Assembly (NCBI RefSeq): GCF_020447265.1
Contig: NZ_JAJADR010000001.1
Location: 1,364,001-1,428,000, forward strand
Length of the DNA stretch: 64,000 nt
Source of the DNA: Hymenobacter lucidus
Lineage (GTDB): Bacteria; Bacteroidota; Bacteroidia; Cytophagales; Hymenobacteraceae
Direction of reading: 5' to 3'
Position 1 is the stretch's first letter. Each line of letters starts with the position of its first letter. The notes below the pieces were generated by a model that was not told the DNA's origin, searched no databases, and worked only from the letters and a program-made list of their open reading frames with translations. Made by a program: the position numbers and the translations under genes. This document shows, one piece after another, positions 54,585 to 63,997 of this stretch.

Positions 54585-54962
54585 TTATTGGGCTACGGCT
54601 TCCGATTGTTTTTGAGCCTTCTGCTGGTTCATCTCGCCGTTGCGACGACGCTGGCTGTAAGCCACCGCGTGCTTGTCGAGAACGGTCGTCAAAAAGCGGA
54701 TGACACGCTCGTCGCGGCGGAACGCCAGTTCGAGTACGTCAACGATGTTACCTGAGCCAGTGAATTCCACCAGGAAATAGTATCCGGTGTTTTTCTTCTG
54801 GATTGGGTAAGCAAGCTTCTTCAGACCCCAGTTTTCGGAGTGGATAATGTCGGCGCTATTTTCCTTAAGCACCTGCGAGAACTTCTCGATCGTCTCTTGT
54901 ACCTGCGTCTCGTTCAGAACGGGAGTCAGGATGAAGACCGTCTCGTAATTTCTTACTTCCAT
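54585..54962 (-). CDS. rpsF: 30S ribosomal protein bS6
   Basis: 125 residues, MEVRNYETVFILTPVLNETQ, WGLKKLAYPIQKKNTGYYFLVEF and DERVIRFLTTVLDKHA are bS6 blocks. The C-terminal tail (RRRNGEMNQQKAQKQSEAVAQ) is polar and disordered. First gene of the operon; bS18 partner. Confidence 0.98.
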   Translation of the reverse strand: MEVRNYETVFILTPVLNETQVQETIEKFSQVLKENSADIIHSENWGLKKLAYPIQKKNTGYYFLVEFTGSGNIVDVLELAFRRDERVIRFLTTVLDKHAVAYSQRRRNGEMNQQKAQKQSEAVAQ

Positions 54963-55005
54963 TAGACGGGATGAAAAAATTAAATGAGAAAAATGAATCA
55001 GGGCG

Positions 55006-55013
55006 CAAAGATA
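55006..55013 (-). promoter_or_regulatory. -7 promoter element of the rpsF operon
   Basis: TATCTTTG on the minus strand, 44 bases before the rpsF start. The -33 position shows no TTTG. Confidence 0.5.
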
Positions 55014-55266
55014 CCATTTATCTGGGTTTATACTTAACCTGAATGCTAAATTAATCTGAACTCAGCAAATAAGCTGCCTAACTGTGGTCAGAGCCAAACC
55101 TTTGAAGCTAAGATAAGTTAGCAGAAGGAGTAGTATTAAACCGAGGGAGGCGCAAGCTCAAGTGTGGCGGACAATAATGTATTCCTATTATATAAGGAGA
55201 TACACCGCGACGGTTTTTAGAATGATTCTAAGCAAGCTGGAATGGGCGAAAATTAGCCCGGGCAGG
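55014..55266. other. intergenic region between the rpsF operon and actA promoter
   Basis: AT-rich divergent spacer. It holds the upstream part of both promoter regions; I see no gene, repeat or RNA structure in it. Confidence 0.4.
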
Positions 55267-55297
55267 TTTGCGGTCTGCGTTTCCCGACCTACATTTG
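55267..55297 (+). promoter_or_regulatory. promoter of the act operon
   Basis: TTTG (55267-55270), 19 bases, TACATTTG (55290-55297): a complete match to the Bacteroidota consensus. Transcription should start near 55303, giving a leader of about 40 bases to the actA ATG. Confidence 0.75.
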
Positions 55298-55344
55298 TGG
55301 CCTTGAAGTACCCCTGCCTTTCTTTTTCCCAGTCACATTGTGCT

Positions 55345-56697
55345 ATGAATAGCATCCGACTTCGTCCCCTTTCTCACTTCTTTCTAGCACTGTTTCTGAC
55401 GTTTGCTGCCGTGGGTAACACCACCGCCCAGCAAGGAGAAACTGCTCCGGTTGCCACTGCGCCGGCCGCTAGCAAAGATGGCGTGACGCCCGGCTCTACT
55501 GCCGCCGCCGCCCCAGCTGCCGCTGCGGGTGCTACCACCGGTGATGCCGCTGCTATCAGCGCTGGCGCCGCGCTGTTCACGCAAAACTGCGCCCAGTGCC
55601 ACGCCATCAATGATGTAGTAGTAGGCCCCGCCCTGAAAGACGTCCACAAACGTCGCACCATTTCCTGGCTGATTCCGTGGATCAAAAACTCCAGTAAGGT
55701 TGTCGCCAGCGGCGATGAGTACGCGGTGAAGATCTTCAACCAGTACCAGAAGCAGCAGATGCCGAGCTTCCAGCTTTCCGATGCTGAAATCACCTCGATT
55801 ATCTCCTACGTAGCCGCTGAGAGCGACAAGCCTTCGGCAGCTACTACTGGCGGAGTTACGAAGGAAAATGTTGGTGACGCTGATGGAGCAGGTGGTGCAA
55901 CTGCTGCTAATGCTAGCAGCAGCACGATGGATATCCTGCTGATTGTATTGGTAGTGGTGCTATTGGTGCTGGTAGTAACGCTGGTTATCATCGCCAATAT
56001 CATGAAAGATGTGCTGCGCGGCCGCAAAGACCTTGATGGTCGCGACGTGGAGCAGTTGGAGCAGCGCTTCGACCTGGCTAAAATCTACAAGTCGCCCGTT
56101 GTGCGCGGTCTGGCGCTTGGCTTGTTTGCCTTGGTTGTACTGTATGAGTCGGTGCAGGGCGTAATGGCCATTGGCCTGACGCAGGGCTACCAGCCTACCC
56201 AGCCTATTGCCTTCTCGCACAAGCTGCACGCCGGCGAAAACCAGATCAACTGCTCGTACTGCCACACTTCGGTATACAAGAGCAAGAGTGCCAACATTCC
56301 TTCGGCTAACATCTGTATGAACTGCCACGCGCAGATCAAGACGGAGTCGCCCGAAATCAAGAAAATCTACCGCGCTATCGAGCGGAAGCAGCCTATCCAG
56401 TGGGTTCGAATTCACAACCTGCCTGATCTGGCTTACTTCAACCACTCGCAGCACACCCAAGTGGGCGGCATCGAGTGCCAGACCTGCCACGGTCCGATTC
56501 AGAATATGGAAGTAGTGTACCAGTATTCGGCCCTGACCATGGGCTGGTGCATCAACTGCCACCGCGAAACGCCCCTCAACACGAAGGGCAACGGGTACTA
56601 CAACAACCTCGTGAAGCTGCACGACAAAGCCAACGGTGCTGCACCGTTCACGGTATCGTCGAACGGCGGCACGGAGTGCTCGAAGTGCCACTACTAG
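55345..56697 (+). CDS. actA: alternative complex III, ActA-type multiheme cytochrome c with extra N-terminal monoheme domain
   Basis: 450 residues from the ATG at 55345; the open frame upstream covers the promoter. Signal peptide (LSHFFLALFLTFAAVGNTTAQ), Ala/Pro linker, a monoheme cytochrome c domain with CAQCH (82-86), a TM helix (about 196-218), a second (about 255-275), then the ActA pentaheme part with CSYCH (303), CMNCH (324), CQTCH (378), CINCH (402) and CSKCH (445). Six hemes in all. In ACIII, ActA passes electrons from the quinol-oxidising core toward ActE and the oxidase. The extra domain looks like a fused cytochrome c. Confidence 0.94.
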   Translation: MNSIRLRPLSHFFLALFLTFAAVGNTTAQQGETAPVATAPAASKDGVTPGSTAAAAPAAAAGATTGDAAAISAGAALFTQNCAQCHAINDVVVGPALKDVHKRRTISWLIPWIKNSSKVVASGDEYAVKIFNQYQKQQMPSFQLSDAEITSIISYVAAESDKPSAATTGGVTKENVGDADGAGGATAANASSSTMDILLIVLVVVLLVLVVTLVIIANIMKDVLRGRKDLDGRDVEQLEQRFDLAKIYKSPVVRGLALGLFALVVLYESVQGVMAIGLTQGYQPTQPIAFSHKLHAGENQINCSYCHTSVYKSKSANIPSANICMNCHAQIKTESPEIKKIYRAIERKQPIQWVRIHNLPDLAYFNHSQHTQVGGIECQTCHGPIQNMEVVYQYSALTMGWCINCHRETPLNTKGNGYYNNLVKLHDKANGAAPFTVSSNGGTECSKCHY

Positions 56698-56702
56698 CCT
56701 GA

Positions 56703-56761
56703 CAGGTCTTAGGTACTCCGGCCAAAGCAGCTGCTTTCGGAGCGCCTAAGACCTGCTTTTT
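56703..56761 (+). terminator. long hairpin with T run between actA and actB
   Basis: CAGGTCTTAGG (56703-56713) pairs with CCTAAGACCTG (56745-56755), with CTCCG/CGGAG stacked inside, followed by CTTTTTC. It has all marks of an intrinsic terminator but lies inside the act operon, so it may lower expression of actB onward or protect the actA message. Confidence 0.7.
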
Positions 56762-56850
56762 CTTACAAAAACACGCATACCAACTTAGAGACTTACCGGA
56801 CCAGAATCCAAGTCGCTAAGTCCCTAAGACCCTAGTCCCCAAAAAACACG

Positions 56851-59800
56851 ATGCAAGAGTCGCCTAAGTACTGGAAGGGAATTGAGGAACTGGAAAGCTC
56901 ACCGGAGTTCGTAAAAGGCGCGTTCAGCGAGTTTGCGGATTTTCTGCCGGTGAAGGAATCCCACGGCTCTTCCGACGCCGCGGTAGCCCCGCGTCGCGAC
57001 TTCCTCAAACTCATGGGCTTTGGTATTGCAGCCGCCACCTTGGCAAGCTGCGAGGCCCCGGTCCGCAAGGCAATTCCCTACCTCAACAAGCCAGAAGAGG
57101 TTGATCCGGGTATTGCCAACTTTTACGCCTCCACTTATTTCACCGGTACCGACTACAACAGTGTGTTGGTAAAAACCCGCGAGGGCCGGCCGATTAAGCT
57201 AGAAGGCAACCCCGAGTCGCCGATTACGCGCGGCGGCCTGTCGGCCCGTGCCCAGGCTTCGGTTCTGAATCTGTACGACAAAGGCCGTCTGCAGCACTTT
57301 GCCATCAAGGGCAAAAAAGCCGCTACCGACCAGGTCGACCAAGAAATCCGCACGAAGCTGGCTGGTGTTACCGGTCGTATTGCCATCGTGTCGCCGACCA
57401 TCATCAGCCCGAGCACCAAAAAGGTAATTGCCGAGTTTGCCTCGCGTTATCCTAACACGGAGCACGTGATGTACGATGCCAACTCCCAATCAGCATTGCT
57501 GCGGGCTAATGGCGGCGTATTGCCTTCGTATGATTTCAGCAAAGCCGCCGTTATCGTGAGCTTGGGTGCCGACTTCCTCGGTACCTGGCTTTCACCGGTG
57601 GAGTTTGCCAAGCAGTATATCGTCAACCGCAAAGTTTCGAGCGAGAAGAAGACCATGTCGCGTCACTTCCAGTTCGAAACCGCCCTGACGCTGACCGGCT
57701 CTAACGCCGATGTACGCGTACCAGTGAAGCCTTCGGAAATGGGTGCTACCGCACTGGCTCTGTACAACGCCATAGTTGGCGGTGGCGCGGCTGGTTCGGC
57801 CCAACTCAAGAAAGCTGCCACCGAGTTGAAAGCAGCGGGTGGCCGTGGTCTGGTTGTTTCGGGCTCCAACGACGTAGCGGTGCAAACCCTCGTGGCCGCC
57901 ATCAACCAGGCAATCGGCAGCACCGCTGTTGATCTGGCCAGCCCGTCGATGGTACGCCAAGGTGATGACGCCCGTTTGCTGCGTCTGGTGAATGATATGA
58001 ACGCCGGCTCGGTAGGAGTGGTGATTTTCTATCATGCCAACCCCGCTTACGACCATCCGCTGGCCGATAAAGTAAAGTCGGGTATCGCCAAAGTGCCGCT
58101 GAGCATCTCGTTCAACGACCGTCTGGACGAAACCGGCTCGTTGTGCTACTACGCCTGCCCCGACCACAACTTCCTGGAGTCGTGGAACGACTTTGAGCCG
58201 AAGCGTGGCTTCCTGAGCCTAAGCCAGCCCACGATTTCGCCGCTGTTTGCTACCCGTCAGGCCCAAGATAGCCTGCTCACCTGGGCCGGCAATCCGCAGA
58301 GCTACTACAACTACCTGCGCGCCTCGTGGCGCGGGGTGCTGGGTGGCGACTTCCAGGCTGCCTGGGATAAGGCCGTGCACGATGGCGTAGCTGTTGGCAC
58401 CCTGTCGCCGGCTCCGGTAGCTCAGACAGCCCCGGCCATGAGCGCCGACCAGGCCGTAGCGGCTATCAACTCCGCGCCGAAAAGCTCGGGTGTTGAACTA
58501 GCCCTCTACGAGAAAGTTGGTGTTGGCGTAGGCAACTACGAAGGCAACAACCCTTGGCTGCAGGAACTGCCCGACCCGGTTTCGAAAGCTACCTGGGGCA
58601 ACTACGTAGCCGTTCCCCGCGCTATGGCTGTGAAAAACAGCTGGGAGCAGGGCGACGTGCTAAAAGTAACCGCTAACGGCAAATCCATTGAGCTGCCCGT
58701 GCTGATTCAGCCCGGCCAGGCCAATGATACCGTGAGCATCGCCATTGGCTACGGCCGCGAAATGGCCGGCAAAGTGGGCGACAAAGTAGGTGCCAATGCG
58801 TACCCGCTGGCTGTCGTGCGCGACAACGGTATCGTGTACACCAACACGGTAACGCTGGAGAAAACCGGTGCTCAGTCGCCCATTGCCCAAACCCAGACGC
58901 ACCACACCATCATGGACCGCAAGCCGGTCGTGCAGGAGTCGACGCTGGCCCAGTACATCAAGGACCCGAAAGAGGTAACTGAGTACGAAAAGATTTCGAC
59001 GCCCGACGGCCTGGAGAAGCCCAATAAGGTTTCGCTCTGGCAGGACTACGAATACAAGAACCACCACTGGGGTATGGTTATCGACCTCAACTCGTGCATC
59101 GGCTGCGGCTCGTGCGTGATTGGGTGTCAGGTTGAAAACAACGTAGCCGTAGTAGGCAAGCAGGAGGTTATCAACCGCCGCGAGATGCACTGGATGCGTA
59201 TCGACCGTTACTACAGCTCGGACGCCAGCAAAGAGGATTTCGAAGAGAAAGGCAAGCTGGCTACCTACGCAGCCATGGAAGACCCGTCGGAAAACCCGTC
59301 GGTTATTTTCCAGCCGATGCTTTGCCAGCACTGCAACCATGCTCCTTGCGAAACTGTGTGCCCCGTACTGGCTACCACCCACAGCTCGGAAGGTCTCAAC
59401 CAGATGACCTACAACCGTTGCGTTGGTACCCGCTATTGCGCCAACAACTGCCCTTATAAGGTTCGTCGCTTCAACTGGTTCTCGTACTACTCGAACGACA
59501 AGTTCGAAGACGTAAACGGCCACATGTTCACGGATCTGGGCCGCATGGTTCTGAACCCCGACGTAACGGTTCGGGCCCGCGGTGTAATGGAGAAATGCTC
59601 GTTCTGCGTTCAGCGCATTCAGCTCGGTAAGCTGGAGGCCAAGAAGCAGAAACGTCGTCCGAAAGATGGCGAAGTGGTAACCGCCTGCGCGCAGTCGTGC
59701 CCCACCCAAGCCATTGTATTTGGTGACATGCGTGACCCGGAGTCGCAGATTTCGAAGATCATGCGTCGCGAGGATGGTGAGCGGGGCTTCCACGTACTGG

Positions 59801-59877
59801 ATGCCATCAACGTGCAGCCTAACATCACGTATCTGACCAAGATCCGTAACACGGAAACTGAAGTTCGCAACGCTTAA
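56851..59877 (+). CDS. actB: alternative complex III, ActB: molybdopterin-like domain fused to Fe-S subunit
   Basis: 1008 residues. A twin-arginine motif (RRDFLK, residues 48-53) precedes a hydrophobic stretch ending in LASC (C67), a possible lipobox. The part to about residue 700 is a molybdopterin-oxidoreductase fold that lacks cofactor in this family (KPEEVDPGIANFYAS, FGGDFLG-like SLGADFLGTWLSPVEF). From about 745 follow four ferredoxin-type Cys sets: CIGCGSCVIGCQ, CQHCNHAPCETVCP, CVGTRYCANNCP and CSFCVQR plus CAQSCP, enough for several Fe-S clusters. It conducts electrons from quinol to the hemes on the periplasmic side. Confidence 0.95.
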   Translation: MQESPKYWKGIEELESSPEFVKGAFSEFADFLPVKESHGSSDAAVAPRRDFLKLMGFGIAAATLASCEAPVRKAIPYLNKPEEVDPGIANFYASTYFTGTDYNSVLVKTREGRPIKLEGNPESPITRGGLSARAQASVLNLYDKGRLQHFAIKGKKAATDQVDQEIRTKLAGVTGRIAIVSPTIISPSTKKVIAEFASRYPNTEHVMYDANSQSALLRANGGVLPSYDFSKAAVIVSLGADFLGTWLSPVEFAKQYIVNRKVSSEKKTMSRHFQFETALTLTGSNADVRVPVKPSEMGATALALYNAIVGGGAAGSAQLKKAATELKAAGGRGLVVSGSNDVAVQTLVAAINQAIGSTAVDLASPSMVRQGDDARLLRLVNDMNAGSVGVVIFYHANPAYDHPLADKVKSGIAKVPLSISFNDRLDETGSLCYYACPDHNFLESWNDFEPKRGFLSLSQPTISPLFATRQAQDSLLTWAGNPQSYYNYLRASWRGVLGGDFQAAWDKAVHDGVAVGTLSPAPVAQTAPAMSADQAVAAINSAPKSSGVELALYEKVGVGVGNYEGNNPWLQELPDPVSKATWGNYVAVPRAMAVKNSWEQGDVLKVTANGKSIELPVLIQPGQANDTVSIAIGYGREMAGKVGDKVGANAYPLAVVRDNGIVYTNTVTLEKTGAQSPIAQTQTHHTIMDRKPVVQESTLAQYIKDPKEVTEYEKISTPDGLEKPNKVSLWQDYEYKNHHWGMVIDLNSCIGCGSCVIGCQVENNVAVVGKQEVINRREMHWMRIDRYYSSDASKEDFEEKGKLATYAAMEDPSENPSVIFQPMLCQHCNHAPCETVCPVLATTHSSEGLNQMTYNRCVGTRYCANNCPYKVRRFNWFSYYSNDKFEDVNGHMFTDLGRMVLNPDVTVRARGVMEKCSFCVQRIQLGKLEAKKQKRRPKDGEVVTACAQSCPTQAIVFGDMRDPESQISKIMRREDGERGFHVLDAINVQPNITYLTKIRNTETEVRNA

Positions 59878-59987
59878 TAATAGGGTCAAGGAGCTTAGGA
59901 ACTTAGGGTAGGGGAGATGTCCGACCACTGGTTCGCCACATTTACAAGACCCTAAATTCCCAAGACCCCAACTAACCAACAAAAACT

Positions 59988-61445
59988 ATGCAGCACGTAT
60001 CGCCTGTACGGGAGCCGCTCGTAACCGGGGGGAAATCGTACCACGACGTCACTCAAGACGTGTGCCGCCAGGTAGAAGCCGCTCCGAATGTTCGGTGGAT
60101 GGCCGCCCTGAGCGTAGCGCTCTTCTTCCTCGGTATTTTTCTCTACTCCGTGTACCGCACCCTGTGGTATGGTATCGGAGAATGGGGTCTGAACAAAACA
60201 GTCGGCTGGGCCTGGGACATCACCAACTTCGTGTGGTGGGTAGGTATCGGTCATGCCGGCACGCTGATTTCGGCCGTTCTGCTGCTGTTCCGTCAGAAAT
60301 GGCGGAGCTCTATCAACCGGGCCGCAGAAGCTATGACGATCTTCGCCGTAATCTGCGCCGCTATGTTCCCGGTGTTGCACATGGGCCGTCCATGGTTGGC
60401 ATTCTACGTTTTCCCCCTGCAAAACACGCTTGGTTCGCTGTGGGCAAACTTCAATTCGCCCCTGCTCTGGGACGTATTCGCCATCTCGACCTACTTCACG
60501 GTGTCGCTGGTATTCTGGTACACCGGTCTGGTACCCGACTTCGCCACCATCCGTGACCGGGCTAAGGGCCCAATTGCCAAAGTAGCTTATTCGCTTCTGA
60601 GCATGGGCTGGACGGGTTCGGCCAAGCATTGGAGCCGCTACGAAACCGTGTCGCTGATTCTGGCCGGTGTTTCGACGCCGCTGGTACTGTCGGTACACAC
60701 CATTGTATCGATGGACTTTGCAACCTCAGTTGTTCCGGGTTGGCACACCACCATCTTCCCTCCCTACTTCGTGGCCGGCGCTATCTTCTCCGGTTTCGCC
60801 ATGGTGCTGACCCTGATGCTCATCACCCGGGTAGTATTCAAGCTGGAGGATTACATTACGATGGAGCACATTGCCCTCATGAACAAAATCATGATGATTA
60901 CGGGCTCTATCGTGGGTGTAGCTTACATCACCGAGTTCTTCATTGCCTGGTATTCGCAGGTTGAATTCGAGCAGTACGCCTTCATCAACCGTGCTACTGG
61001 TCCTTACTGGTGGGCTTACGCTTCGATGATGACCTGCAACGTAATTACGCCGCAGTTGGTATGGATCCGGAAAGTGCGCTATAGCATTCCGCTGACCTTC
61101 ATCCTGTCGATCATCGTTAACATTGGGATGTGGTTCGAGCGTTTCGTAATTATCGTAACCTCGCTGCACCGCGACTACCTGCCTTCGAGCTGGGTAATGT
61201 TCTCGCCGTCGATCATCGACATTGGCATCTATGTAGGTACGCTGGGCTTGTTCTTCACGCTGTTCCTGCTCTTCGCCAAGTTCTTCCCCGTGATTAACAT
61301 GGCTGAAGTGAAGACCGTGCTGAAATACACGGTGGACAACGGTCCGACCTACACCGGTCATGACCCGCACCACGACCTGATTCACAAGCCAACCACCCAC
61401 GGAGTGCCTGCCACGGCTCCGGTAAACTACAACAAGCATGACTAA
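59988..61445 (+). CDS. actC: alternative complex III, ActC: NrfD-like quinol-binding membrane subunit
   Basis: 485 residues with ten TM helices (for example [41 protein letters not shown]). The block [11 protein letters not shown] and [18 protein letters not shown] are typical of the NrfD/PsrC family, with conserved His and Arg near the quinol site. It is an integral membrane subunit of ACIII that oxidises menaquinol. Start ATG at 59988; 110 bp after actB. Its last eight bases overlap the start of actD. Confidence 0.95.
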   Translation: MQHVSPVREPLVTGGKSYHDVTQDVCRQVEAAPNVRWMAALSVALFFLGIFLYSVYRTLWYGIGEWGLNKTVGWAWDITNFVWWVGIGHAGTLISAVLLLFRQKWRSSINRAAEAMTIFAVICAAMFPVLHMGRPWLAFYVFPLQNTLGSLWANFNSPLLWDVFAISTYFTVSLVFWYTGLVPDFATIRDRAKGPIAKVAYSLLSMGWTGSAKHWSRYETVSLILAGVSTPLVLSVHTIVSMDFATSVVPGWHTTIFPPYFVAGAIFSGFAMVLTLMLITRVVFKLEDYITMEHIALMNKIMMITGSIVGVAYITEFFIAWYSQVEFEQYAFINRATGPYWWAYASMMTCNVITPQLVWIRKVRYSIPLTFILSIIVNIGMWFERFVIIVTSLHRDYLPSSWVMFSPSIIDIGIYVGTLGLFFTLFLLFAKFFPVINMAEVKTVLKYTVDNGPTYTGHDPHHDLIHKPTTHGVPATAPVNYNKHD

Positions 61446-61962
61446 GCGCTTCGCCCTCGGCATCTTCGACGACGAAGACGTGCTGATGCACGCCATTGAA
61501 AACGTCCGCGCGGCGGGCGTTAAGATCCACGAAGTGTTTACCCCGTTCCCTATTCACGGCATCGATGATGCACTGGGTATCGAACGGTCCCGCTTGCCCA
61601 TCGCCGCGTTTTTCTACGGTATGTGCGGTCTGGCCTTCGCGCTTTGGATGCAGATCTACATGCTGGGCTTCGACTGGCCGATGATTATTGGTGGTAAACC
61701 GCACATTGCGCTGCCCGCCTTCATCCCGGTATCTTTCGAATTGACGGTATTCTTTACCTGCCACGGTATGGTAATTACCTTCTACACGATCAGCAAACTG
61801 TATCCACGCTGGAGAACTCCCGTGCTGGATGTACGCTCGACGGACGACAAGTTCGTTATGGCTATTGAGCTCAACGAGAATTCGGACCTCAACGGCTTGA
61901 GCAAACTGTTGCGTGAGAACGGCGCATCGGAGGTGAACGAAAAAGAAATGACTAAGAACTAA
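61438..61962 (+). CDS. actD: alternative complex III, ActD (DUF3341)
   Basis: 174 residues. N-terminal cytoplasmic domain ([39 protein letters not shown]) and two TM helices ([40 protein letters not shown]), the DUF3341 layout. ActD stabilises the membrane part of ACIII. Overlaps actC by 8 bp and actE by 1 bp (TAATG), so translation is coupled. Confidence 0.94.
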   Translation: MTKRFALGIFDDEDVLMHAIENVRAAGVKIHEVFTPFPIHGIDDALGIERSRLPIAAFFYGMCGLAFALWMQIYMLGFDWPMIIGGKPHIALPAFIPVSFELTVFFTCHGMVITFYTISKLYPRWRTPVLDVRSTDDKFVMAIELNENSDLNGLSKLLRENGASEVNEKEMTKN

Positions 61963-62684
61963 TGACGCACACGCTGAAACTAGGTCTGCAGGCGTCGGCC
62001 ATTCTGTTTGCCTCGGTGCTGACGACCAGCTGCAACCGTGCCGATGACCCCGGCATTGAATATGCGCCGCAGATGTACGAATCCATTCCGTACGACCCAC
62101 TGCGCCAAGTGAGCACCAATACGGTAAACCCGATGGGCATCAATGAGCGCACTCCTGTAGTGGGCACGGTGCCCCGGGGTAAACTCAACTACTACTCGCA
62201 CATTCCCAAGGATAGCGTAGTATTTGCCGAGCGCCGCCTGCGCAACCCGTACTCCTATACTAAAGCCAACCTCGAAGAAGGCAAGGTGCTTTACACCCGC
62301 ATTTGCTCGCACTGCCATGGTGAGGCCGGCGCTGGCGACGGGCCGGTTGGTGCCAAATTCAAAGGGGTGCCGAACTACTCGGCCGGTTCTTACAAGACGA
62401 TGAATGATGCCCATATCTACCACGTGATTCAGTGGGGTAAGGGCCGCATGATGCCGCACGGCTCTATCGTAAACCCTGAGGAGCGCTGGAAAATCGCCAT
62501 GTACGTCCGCGTACTGCAGCGCGGTGAAGGCCCTGATGGATTGGCCAAGCTGGTAAACGTCAGCAACGACTCGACCCAGATGACGGACCGCGCTACGCAA
62601 AAGCCTACGCTCGAGGCGCAGGCTGATAAAGCTTCAACTACTCCCGGTCAAGGTGACCAGGCACGAAACGGAACGGCGAACTAA
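61962..62684 (+). CDS. actE: alternative complex III, ActE: monoheme cytochrome c lipoprotein
   Basis: 240 residues. Lipoprotein signal (LQASAILFASVLTTSC, lipobox TTSC), YDPLRQVSTNTVNPMGI region, then one cytochrome c domain with heme motif CSHCH in YTRICSHCHGEAGAGDGPVG and the distal Met probably in KGRMMPHGSI. It accepts electrons from ActA and hands them to the terminal oxidase or a soluble cytochrome. The C-terminal 40 residues are polar and repeat-free. Confidence 0.95.
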   Translation: MTHTLKLGLQASAILFASVLTTSCNRADDPGIEYAPQMYESIPYDPLRQVSTNTVNPMGINERTPVVGTVPRGKLNYYSHIPKDSVVFAERRLRNPYSYTKANLEEGKVLYTRICSHCHGEAGAGDGPVGAKFKGVPNYSAGSYKTMNDAHIYHVIQWGKGRMMPHGSIVNPEERWKIAMYVRVLQRGEGPDGLAKLVNVSNDSTQMTDRATQKPTLEAQADKASTTPGQGDQARNGTAN

Positions 62685-62686
62685 CT

Positions 62687-63997
62687 ATGGCAACTCTGAC
62701 GCATCAAGAAAGCGCCACGGCTGAATACCTGGAGCTTTCGCCGAAAACCCGCCGGACATTCATCAGCATTATCGTTGCTGGTGTAGTAGTGCTGGCAATC
62801 GGCCTCATTCTGGCCATCATGAATGTTGGGGGCCACGAGGCGGCCGCCGCTCACGGTGCTGGACACGCAGCCGGTGCCGCTGAGCATCACGAAGGTAGCC
62901 CCCTGTGGCTGAAACGCCTTTTCGTGAGCTTGTGGCACAACAACGTCTTCTTCGTGGGCGTGTCGGCTATCGGTACCTTCTTCGTAGCGCTGCAATACGT
63001 AGCCTATGCCGGCTGGTCGGTAGTTATCAAGCGCATTAATGAAGCAATGAGCGTATGGCTGCTCCCCGGCCTCGCCATCTTCCTGGTAGTATTCTTCCTG
63101 GGCCGCCACGATCTGTTTCACTGGACGCACGACGGTATCATGACGAAGGGCAGCGAGAACTACGATGCCATTATTGCTGGCAAGAGTGGTTTTCTGAACC
63201 TGCCTTTCTACCTGATTCGCATGGTTGTTTACTTGGGCATTTGGTGGTTCTTCACCGAGCGTCTGCGCAAGATTTCGCTGGAAGAGGACTTGAACGGTGG
63301 CACGGAGTATTTCCATAAGAGTATCAACGTAGCCGCTCTATTCCTAGTGCTCTACGCTGTAACCTCGTCGATGTCGGCTTGGGACTGGGTAATGTCGGTT
63401 GACGTGCACTGGTTCTCTACCATGTTCGGCTGGTACGTATTCGCCTCGTGGTGGGTATCGGGCATCGCTTTGACGACGCTGACCGCTATTTACCTCAAGC
63501 AGGCCGGCTACCTTAAGTATGTAAACGCCAACCACCTGCACGATTTGGGTAAGTTCATGTTTGGCTTTAGCATCTTCTGGACCTATGTGTGGTTCTCGCA
63601 GTTCATGCTGATTTGGTACGCCAACCTTCCTGAAGAAGCCGTTTACTACAACCAGCGCCTAGGTGGCTTCAATGGTGCCTATACTTGGATGTTCTACTTC
63701 AACCTGGTTATCAACTTCGCTTTCCCTTTCCTGGTGCTCATGCGCCGCGATGCCAAGCGTCAGATGATCATGCTGAAAATCGTGAGCATTGCCATCCTGA
63801 TCGGCCACTGGTCGGATTTCTATTTAATGCTCATGCCCGCAACTATGAAGGGCGACAATGGGTTTGTAATAGAGATTGGCGTCGCCTTGATCTTCCTGGG
63901 TAGCTACCTGATTCTGTTTACCAAGCGCTTGGCGCAAGCTTCGCTGGTACCGGTCAACCACCCGTTCTTGGACGAAAGCGTGCACCACACGACTTAA
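62687..63997 (+). CDS. actF: alternative complex III, ActF: membrane subunit of NrfD type
   Basis: 436 residues, complete, ending three bases before the window edge. Ten TM helices, with FISIIVAGVVVLAIGLILAI first, then a His/Ala-rich loop (GGHEAAAAHGAGHAAGAAEH), AWDWVMSVDVHWFSTMFGWY (a conserved family block) and KFMFGFSIFWTYVWFSQFML. ActF is the second NrfD-like membrane subunit of ACIII and is proposed to be part of the proton path. Two bp after actE. Oxidase genes usually follow, outside the window. Confidence 0.95.
   Translation: MATLTHQESATAEYLELSPKTRRTFISIIVAGVVVLAIGLILAIMNVGGHEAAAAHGAGHAAGAAEHHEGSPLWLKRLFVSLWHNNVFFVGVSAIGTFFVALQYVAYAGWSVVIKRINEAMSVWLLPGLAIFLVVFFLGRHDLFHWTHDGIMTKGSENYDAIIAGKSGFLNLPFYLIRMVVYLGIWWFFTERLRKISLEEDLNGGTEYFHKSINVAALFLVLYAVTSSMSAWDWVMSVDVHWFSTMFGWYVFASWWVSGIALTTLTAIYLKQAGYLKYVNANHLHDLGKFMFGFSIFWTYVWFSQFMLIWYANLPEEAVYYNQRLGGFNGAYTWMFYFNLVINFAFPFLVLMRRDAKRQMIMLKIVSIAILIGHWSDFYLMLMPATMKGDNGFVIEIGVALIFLGSYLILFTKRLAQASLVPVNHPFLDESVHHTT

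Noticed and set aside
55162..55344. Upstream extension of ActA by 61 codons
   Set aside because: It would run through a consensus promoter; the ATG at 55345 opens a signal peptide.
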